Shown piece by piece: positions 53,650 through 58,179 of a DNA stretch of 58,179 nt. The translations under genes were made by a program, and so were the position numbers. Under the pieces are notes generated by a model. The model searched no databases. It had not been told where the DNA came from and saw only the letters and a list, made by a program, of their open reading frames with translations. Position 1 is the stretch's first letter, and every line of letters begins with the position of its first letter. Source of the DNA: Mycolicibacterium sp. GF69 (GTDB lineage: Bacteria > Actinomycetota > Actinomycetes > Mycobacteriales > Mycobacteriaceae); the NCBI RefSeq assembly GCF_003284965.1, contig NZ_QMEW01000033.1, positions 1 to 58,179 of the forward strand. Reading direction: 5' to 3'.

Positions 53650-54615
53650 TCACCGCAGGTCAGAGGCGTTCTCCGGCGCCGGCGCCAACACCCCTATCGC
53701 GTCGGGAACGGCAGTGAACATCATCGAGTCGCGCAATCCCACGTAGTCGCCGTCGATCTGGCAGGCGACCGGGGTCTCGCTGGTCACCTGCAGCCACGGC
53801 AGGTCGTCGTCGCGGATCAAATGCTTGGCCTCGATGCGGGACTTCTTCGACAGCATCCGCCGCACCAGACCCAGGTTCGCCCACACATTCATGCTGGTCG
53901 TGGCGAAAACGCCCAGGCCCGTCTCGAACGTCGTCATCGGGTTGGTCCACACCGGCCTGGCGTTGGCGTAGGTCCAGGGGCTGGCGTTGGACACGAACGC
54001 GAAGTGAACGCCGCCGACCGGTTCGTGATCGGGCAAGTGCAGCGTCAGCGACGGGTCCTTGCGGGCGCTGGCCAGCACCTCCCGGATGGCGACGCGCACG
54101 TAACGGGAAGCGGTCACCTTGCGGCCCTTGGTGCGCTGCGCCTCGACCGCGGCGACCACGTCGCCGTCCACACCCATACCGGCGGTGAAGACGCCCCAAC
54201 GCTCTCCGCAATCCATCAAACCGATGCGCCGCCACGCCTTGCGGCGGCGGTATTCCGACAGCAGGTCGATCAGCTGATTCGTGGCCTCGATGGGGTCCGG
54301 GCTGATGCCCAGGGCGCGGGCGAACACGTTGGCGGAGCCGCCGGGCACCACGCCGACGGCAGGCGCGGCGGCGCCGGGGCCGCCGATCTCGAGGATGCCG
54401 TTGACCACTTCGTTCACCGTGCCGTCGCCGCCGTGCACGATCAGCACGTCGACGCCGTCACGGGCCGCCTCGCGTGCGATGTCGATCGCGTGCCCGCGAT
54501 GATCGGTATGGGCGACAGTCAACTTCACCCGGCTCTCCAAAGCGTGGGCCAGCAGATCACGCCCGGCCGGGGTCGTCGAGGTGGCGTTCGGGTTCACGAT
54601 CAGCACGGCGCGCAC
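53650..54615 (-). CDS. Diacylglycerol kinase-catalytic-domain lipid kinase (Rv3218 type)
   Basis: A 321-residue protein with the DAGK/sphingosine-kinase fold: VLIVNPNATSTTPAGR, VLIVHGGDGTVNEVVNGI (nucleotide loop GGDGT), VVPGGSANVFARALG, then the beta-sandwich half with GMGVDGDVVAAVE and CQIDGDYVG. It likely phosphorylates a lipid such as diacylglycerol; the substrate is unconfirmed. GTG at 54615 gives the length of M. tuberculosis Rv3218. Runs on the same strand as whiB1, 249 nt upstream of it. Confidence 0.92.
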   Translation of the reverse strand: MRAVLIVNPNATSTTPAGRDLLAHALESRVKLTVAHTDHRGHAIDIAREAARDGVDVLIVHGGDGTVNEVVNGILEIGGPGAAAPAVGVVPGGSANVFARALGISPDPIEATNQLIDLLSEYRRRKAWRRIGLMDCGERWGVFTAGMGVDGDVVAAVEAQRTKGRKVTASRYVRVAIREVLASARKDPSLTLHLPDHEPVGGVHFAFVSNASPWTYANARPVWTNPMTTFETGLGVFATTSMNVWANLGLVRRMLSKKSRIEAKHLIRDDDLPWLQVTSETPVACQIDGDYVGLRDSMMFTAVPDAIGVLAPAPENASDLR

Positions 54616-54675
54616 GAAGGTGGAGCCTACTGAACCGACCCCAGCCTCGGCCCCAGCCACCGTTACGCTCGGGGC

Positions 54676-55104
54676 GTGAGCGTTCCCTCCCCGACGACCG
54701 TGCGGCAGGCCGCAGTACTCGTCGCACTGGAGGGCGCGGCCGCGCTGGTGGCGGCGCTGATCTATGTCGTGAGTGGGTTCGGCGTGGCCGAGGACTCCGG
54801 GCTCAACAAGTACGGGACCGCGCTGTGGTTCGCGATCGTGGGCGCTGGCGTGCTCGCCGCGGCGTGGGCGCTGTGGACCGGCAGACGGTGGGGCCGGGGG
54901 ATCGCGGTGTTCGCCCAACTGCTGCTGCTGCCGGTCGTCTATTACATGGGCGTGGGCTCGCACCAGTGGTTCTACGCGGTGCCCATCGGCGCGGTGGCGG
55001 TGGTGACACTGATTCTGCTGTTCAGCCCGTCGACGCTGGAGTGGGTGGGAGCTCAGGATGACTCGGCGGCCAGCGCTGACAGTTCGGATCCCGAAACCCG
55101 GTAG
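54676..55104 (+). CDS. Integral membrane protein (Rv3217c type)
   Basis: A 142-residue protein with four hydrophobic helices (about 11-35, 46-66, 72-95 and 99-119) and a short acidic C-terminus ASADSSDPETR. Charged residues are confined to the loops (WTGRRWGRG). It belongs to a family found throughout mycobacteria; function unknown. GTG at 54676 follows about 60 nt after the divergent lipid kinase start. Its last 52 bases overlap the end of the convergent GNAT gene. Confidence 0.82.
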   Translation: MSVPSPTTVRQAAVLVALEGAAALVAALIYVVSGFGVAEDSGLNKYGTALWFAIVGAGVLAAAWALWTGRRWGRGIAVFAQLLLLPVVYYMGVGSHQWFYAVPIGAVAVVTLILLFSPSTLEWVGAQDDSAASADSSDPETR

Positions 55105-55538
55105 GTGATCCACTCGCTCTGCTGCTTGCCGCCGACGGTGTCGTAGAGCGCTATCGCGTTGACGTTCCAGTCGAGCACGGCCCACGACAGGCGGCTGTAC
55201 CCGTATTCGACGCATTCGCGAGCCAGGGTGGCCAGCAGCTTGCGAGCCAGCCCGCGCCGGCGGAACTCCGGCCGCACGTACAGGTCTTCCAGGTAGATGC
55301 CGCCGACCCCGTCCCATGTGGAGAAGTTGCGGAACCACAGTGCGCTCGCGGCGGCTTGCCCGTCGACCTCGACGATGTGGCCGTGCACCGTCGCCGGTTC
55401 GGTGAAAAGCGCCTGGCGCAACTGGCTTTCGGTGACCGTGCACTCATGCGCGGCGTGTTCGAACTCGGCGAGCTCGTGGATCATCGCGGTCAATTCAGGC
55501 TCGTCACCCGGCCGTACCCGGCGAATCACCTCGGTCAC
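55053..55538 (-). CDS. GNAT family N-acetyltransferase (Rv3216 type)
   Basis: A 161-residue acetyltransferase: YLEDLYVRPEFRRRGLARKLLATLAREC (about residues 82-109) contains the acetyl-CoA-binding Q/RxxGxA-like motif (RRRGLA), and the end ALYDTVGGKQQSEW is the fourth motif. Overall order resembles spermidine/thialysine acetyltransferases (SSAT-like). GTG at 55538 overlaps the entC stop (GTGA), so it is the last gene of the gpm2-entC-GNAT unit. The start upstream in frame is without similarity. The 3' end overlaps the membrane protein gene on the other strand. Confidence 0.9.
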   Translation of the reverse strand: MTEVIRRVRPGDEPELTAMIHELAEFEHAAHECTVTESQLRQALFTEPATVHGHIVEVDGQAAASALWFRNFSTWDGVGGIYLEDLYVRPEFRRRGLARKLLATLARECVEYGYSRLSWAVLDWNVNAIALYDTVGGKQQSEWITYRVSGSELSALAAESS

Positions 55539-56629
55539 GGCTCGACGCCCAACGCGGTGAGGATTGTCGTGAATTTCGTTGTGGTCTCCACGACTTCGTC
55601 GTCGGGGTCCGATTCGGCGACGATTCCCCCACCCGAACAAGCGACGGCGCTACGGCGATCCGCGGAGAGCTGCGCACAGCGAATCGACACCACCCAGCGG
55701 CCGTCGCCGCGCTGATCGCACCAGCCGACGGCGCCGGCGTAGAAGCCCCGATCGCCCTCGAGATCGCCGATCAGATCGACCGCATCGGCCGTGGGAACAC
55801 CGCCGACCGCGGGCGTGGGATGCAACACAATCGCCAAATCCAATGCGGTGGTGGTTTTTTCGCGAATCGTACCGGTGATCCGGGTGGCCAGATGCCACAC
55901 CGCGTCGGTCTTGCGCAGTGCCGGCTCGCCGGCGATGTCGAGGTCGACGCACAGCGGTTCGAGCGCGTCGCGGATCGTGTCGACAACGAACTGGTGCTCG
56001 CGCAGGTTCTTCGCCGACGAGGCGAGCGCGGCACCGTTGGCCTCGTCGGTGGCCGGGTCGGGGGAGCGGGGTGCCGATCCCGCGAACGGGGCGCAGACCA
56101 CGCGATCACCGCGACGGGCCACCAGCAACTCGGGGCTGGCGCCCACCAGCATCGTCCCCGAGTAGCCCCCGCCCGCAGCGGTCAGATCGGCGAGGTAGCC
56201 GTTGGCCAGCGGATCGGCGTCGACAAGCCGGTGCAGGACCGTCCGTGCGTCCAACCGCCCGTCGGCGGCCAACCGCAGCGCCCGCGCGAGAACCACTTTG
56301 TGCAGCCCGCTCGACGGGTTTTCCAGTCGCGCCACCGCTGCCGCGACCCGTGAGCGATGTTCTTCGGGTTCCGGAAGCGACTCGGTGATTCGCACCTGTG
56401 GCAGTTGCCGCAGCGGCCAGTCGGGCAGTTCCTCGAGGAACTGAACGCTCTGCGGTCGGATCAGGGCCGCGGGTTTGGTCATGTCAAATGGCAACGCGCC
56501 CACGATGATCGGGGCACTATGTGATGCGAGCGCGGCGCGCGCGTCGGCGATCTTCGGGAATGCGGTGTGGACCCCCTCCGCGACGACGGCGCCGCGGGAG
56601 GCCAGGACGAAGGACGGTTCGCGAGTCAC
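55535..56629 (-). CDS. entC: Isochorismate synthase EntC/MenF
   Basis: Converts chorismate to isochorismate for menaquinone (and, where present, salicylate-derived siderophores). The 364-residue protein belongs to the chorismate-utilising family: SSGLHKVVLARALRL (about 107-121), GYLADLTAAGGGYSGTMLVGASPELLV, CAPFAGSAPRSPDPATDEA, HPTPAVGGVP and FYAGAVGWCDQRGDGRWVVSIRCAQ are in the expected order. GTG at 56629 overlaps the gpm2 stop (GTGA). Its stop overlaps the GNAT gene. Same position as Rv3215. Confidence 0.94.
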   Translation of the reverse strand: MTREPSFVLASRGAVVAEGVHTAFPKIADARAALASHSAPIIVGALPFDMTKPAALIRPQSVQFLEELPDWPLRQLPQVRITESLPEPEEHRSRVAAAVARLENPSSGLHKVVLARALRLAADGRLDARTVLHRLVDADPLANGYLADLTAAGGGYSGTMLVGASPELLVARRGDRVVCAPFAGSAPRSPDPATDEANGAALASSAKNLREHQFVVDTIRDALEPLCVDLDIAGEPALRKTDAVWHLATRITGTIREKTTTALDLAIVLHPTPAVGGVPTADAVDLIGDLEGDRGFYAGAVGWCDQRGDGRWVVSIRCAQLSADRRSAVACSGGGIVAESDPDDEVVETTTKFTTILTALGVEP

Positions 56630-57237
56630 CGCGGTTTACACGGATCCTGGTGGCCGGTCAATCCCTGCGCGATGATCTGGCGCACCGCGTGCTCGAAGCC
56701 GAGCACCGCGATCGAGGCAGGCGCCATCGCGAACCGGATGCCGTCAGACACCGGAAGCTCGACCCACCGGGCAATCACCGATCGAGAGAAGTGCGCATGC
56801 CCGACGAACACCACATCGCGCGACTCCATGCGCCCAAGCGCCAATCCGACGGCCCCGTCGGCGCGCTGCGTGATCGCCTCGACGCTCTCTCCATCCTCGG
56901 CGCCGTGCGTCCAGATCAGCCAGTCGGGGACCGTCTGACGGATCTGCGGCGTCGTCAGGCCTTCGTATCGGCCGTAGTCCCATTCCTGGAGCAGCGGGGT
57001 CACCTCGTCGACGGTCAGCCCGGCCAGTTCGGCAGTGTCGGCCGCGCGCCGCATCGGACTGCACAGCACCAGGGGGTCGTCGAGTTCGAGTTCGGCCAGT
57101 GCCTCGGCGGCCATCTTGGCGCGCTCTCGGCCCGTATCGGTCAGTTCGAGGTCGGTGTGGCCGGTATGTCGACCGCTCTTCGACCACTCCGTCTCGCCGT
57201 GACGAAGCAGGATCAGGCGGTGCTCCAGAAGGGCCAC
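56626..57237 (-). CDS. gpm2: Histidine phosphatase family protein Gpm2 (acid phosphatase)
   Basis: A 203-residue member of the phosphoglycerate mutase superfamily. LILLRHGETEWSKSGRHTGHTDLELTDTGRERA places the catalytic histidine in RHG at about residues 11-13; SPMRRAADTAEL carries the conserved arginines and FVGHAHFSR the second histidine. The M. tuberculosis relative (Rv3214, same length) acts as a broad acid phosphatase rather than a mutase. GTG at 57237 keeps this length. First gene of gpm2-entC-GNAT; divergent from the ParA-like gene by 51 nt. Confidence 0.93.
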   Translation of the reverse strand: MALLEHRLILLRHGETEWSKSGRHTGHTDLELTDTGRERAKMAAEALAELELDDPLVLCSPMRRAADTAELAGLTVDEVTPLLQEWDYGRYEGLTTPQIRQTVPDWLIWTHGAEDGESVEAITQRADGAVGLALGRMESRDVVFVGHAHFSRSVIARWVELPVSDGIRFAMAPASIAVLGFEHAVRQIIAQGLTGHQDPCKPR

Positions 57238-57288
57238 GCCGACTGATTCTGCCGCACGGCCGCTCGCGGTGTACCGACCCGTGCAACG

Positions 57289-58116
57289 ATGGGCACCGTG
57301 ACGCGGGTACTTGCGGTCGCCAATCAAAAGGGTGGGGTAGCCAAGACGACGACAGTGGCGTCGTTGGGTGCGGCGATTCAGGAGACAGGTAAGCGGGTCC
57401 TGCTGGTGGACCTCGACCCGCAGGGGTCGTTGACGTTCTCGTTGGGCCACGACCCGGACAAGCTGCCGGTCTCGATCCACGAGGTGCTGCTCGGCGAGGT
57501 GGAACCCGACGCCGCGCTGCTCGAGACGCCGGAGGGGATGACGCTGCTGCCGGCCAACATCGACCTCGCGGGTGCCGAGGCGATGCTGCTGATGCGGGCC
57601 GGGCGCGAGTATGCGCTCAAACGCGCCCTCGCCAAGCTCGGGGTCGGCGGCGATACCTCGAATGTGGCCGGCTACGACGTGGTGATCGTCGACTGCCCGC
57701 CCTCGCTCGGGGTGCTCACGCTCAACGGGTTGACGGCCGCCCACGACGTGATCGTGCCGTTGCAGTGTGAGACGTTGGCGCACCGCGGCGTCGGACAGTT
57801 CCTGCGCACCATCGCCGATGTCCAAGCGATCACCAACTCCGAGCTGAACCTGCTGGGCGCCCTGCCGACGCTGTACGACTCGCGTACGACGCACAGCCGC
57901 GACGTGCTGCTCGACGTCGCCGACCGCTACGACCTGCCGGTGCTGGCACCGCCGATCCCGCGCACGGTGCGGTTCGCCGAGGCCAGCGCCTCGGGCGCGT
58001 CGGTGCTGGCCAGCCGCAAGAACAAAGGGGCGGCCGCCTACCGCGAATTGGCGAAAGCGCTGCTCAAGCACTGGAAGAACGGCAAGCCGATGCCGACGTT
58101 CGCCCCCGAGATCTAG
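57289..58116 (+). CDS. ParA/Soj-like ATPase (Rv3213c type)
   Basis: A 275-residue MinD/ParA-type P-loop ATPase. VLAVANQKGGVAKTTTVASLGAA contains the deviant Walker A (KGGVAKTT), VLLVDLDPQGSLTFSLG the A' motif and VVIVDCPPSLGVLTL the Walker B. It is close to Rv3213c, not to chromosomal ParA, and no ParB or parS is near. Such orphan ParAs may position other cellular cargo; its cargo is unknown. ATG at 57289 or GTG at 57298 may start it. Compared with Rv3213c it has a few inserted residues near GVGGDTSNVAG. The stop is followed at once by the right 59-nt repeat. Confidence 0.93.
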   Translation: MGTVTRVLAVANQKGGVAKTTTVASLGAAIQETGKRVLLVDLDPQGSLTFSLGHDPDKLPVSIHEVLLGEVEPDAALLETPEGMTLLPANIDLAGAEAMLLMRAGREYALKRALAKLGVGGDTSNVAGYDVVIVDCPPSLGVLTLNGLTAAHDVIVPLQCETLAHRGVGQFLRTIADVQAITNSELNLLGALPTLYDSRTTHSRDVLLDVADRYDLPVLAPPIPRTVRFAEASASGASVLASRKNKGAAAYRELAKALLKHWKNGKPMPTFAPEI

Positions 58117-58117
58117 G

Positions 58118-58176
58118 GATTTCGGTGCGCTACAAGTCGCGGAGCGATCTGTCTTGTTTCGGGACATCGCTGACAG
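58118..58176 (+). repeat. 59-nt dispersed repeat, right copy
   Basis: Begins GATTTCGGTGCGCTAC two bases after the ParA-like stop codon and ends GACATCGCTGACAG three bases before the window end. It is the inverted counterpart of 2-60 (nine mismatches by hand count, no gap). The mismatches are concentrated in the middle, while the outer 18 and 19 bases are identical. Confidence 0.75.
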
Positions 58177-58179
58177 GTG

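Noticed and set aside
55053..55104. Overlap of the membrane protein and GNAT genes as a sign that one is false
   Set aside because: Both have clear independent support (four helices; GNAT motifs and coupling to entC); a 52-nt convergent 3' overlap is acceptable.
57289..58116. Chromosome partition locus or replication origin near the ParA-like gene
   Set aside because: No parB, parS-like 16-mers, dnaA or rpmH nearby; the protein matches the orphan Rv3213c type.

Overview
The window is a piece of a high-GC mycobacterial chromosome. The marker genes point to an environmental or fast-growing species (Mycolicibacterium-like) rather than M. tuberculosis. It carries fbiA/fbiB, whiB2, manB/manA, alkB-rubA-rubB, sahH, tmk, mtrA-mtrB-lpqB, hpf, secA1, desA3, rsgA, aroA, sigH-rshA, pdtaS, whiB1, entC and gpm2. 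Their order is that of the M. tuberculosis stretch from about Rv3262 down to Rv3213c (synteny from memory, not searched), read in reverse. All assignments come from reading protein motifs and gene order; no database search was run.

Layout. 1-3.0 kb: F420 genes fbiA-fbiB with a coupled Nudix gene. 3.3-8.7 kb: whiB2 and the mannose-phosphate genes manB, a TobH-like gene and manA. 8.7-12.6 kb: DUF808 membrane protein, FAD monooxygenase, amino-acid transporter. 12.7-15.0 kb: alkane hydroxylase operon alkB-rubA-rubB-tetR. 15.1-22.0 kb: sahH, then an accessory block (orphan protein between two hairpin repeats, secreted lipase, DUF1028, DUF2254). 22.0-26.9 kb: tmk, mtrA, mtrB, lpqB. 27-33 kb: DUF2252, ComF-like, hibernation factor, secA1. 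33-40.4 kb: SRPBCC, Rv3235-type protein, wax ester synthase-like protein, BCCT transporter, DUF6912, and the DesA3 desaturase with its reductase. 40.5-43.6 kb: rsgA, aroA, SRAP. 43.7-48.3 kb: accessory block (TetR, crotonase, small membrane protein, DUF2236, small membrane protein, frameshifted aldehyde dehydrogenase). 48.3-58.1 kb: SDR, YbaK, sigH-rshA, the tiny ribosomal protein bL37, biotinyl protein, pdtaS, whiB1, lipid kinase, entC, gpm2 and a ParA-type ATPase.

How it works together. The core is envelope and redox housekeeping: mannose donors for PIM/LAM-type glycans, MtrAB-LpqB control of cell-wall growth, SecA1 export, oleate synthesis by DesA3, the SigH/RshA thiol-stress switch and WhiB iron-sulfur regulators. 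The species-specific genes are inserted between these conserved neighbours and mostly concern lipid or hydrocarbon use.

Most unusual signals: a 59-nt inverted repeat at the two extreme ends of the window, each copy directly after a gene stop; a short dispersed element present after whiB2 and again inside the first codons of manB; a nearly identical 21-nt site in front of both the desaturase and its reductase; paired hairpin repeats around an orphan gene; a bL37 gene with a six-residue C-terminal extension next to a tandem repeat; and a compact overlapping operon with two small membrane proteins around a DUF2236 oxygenase-like protein.
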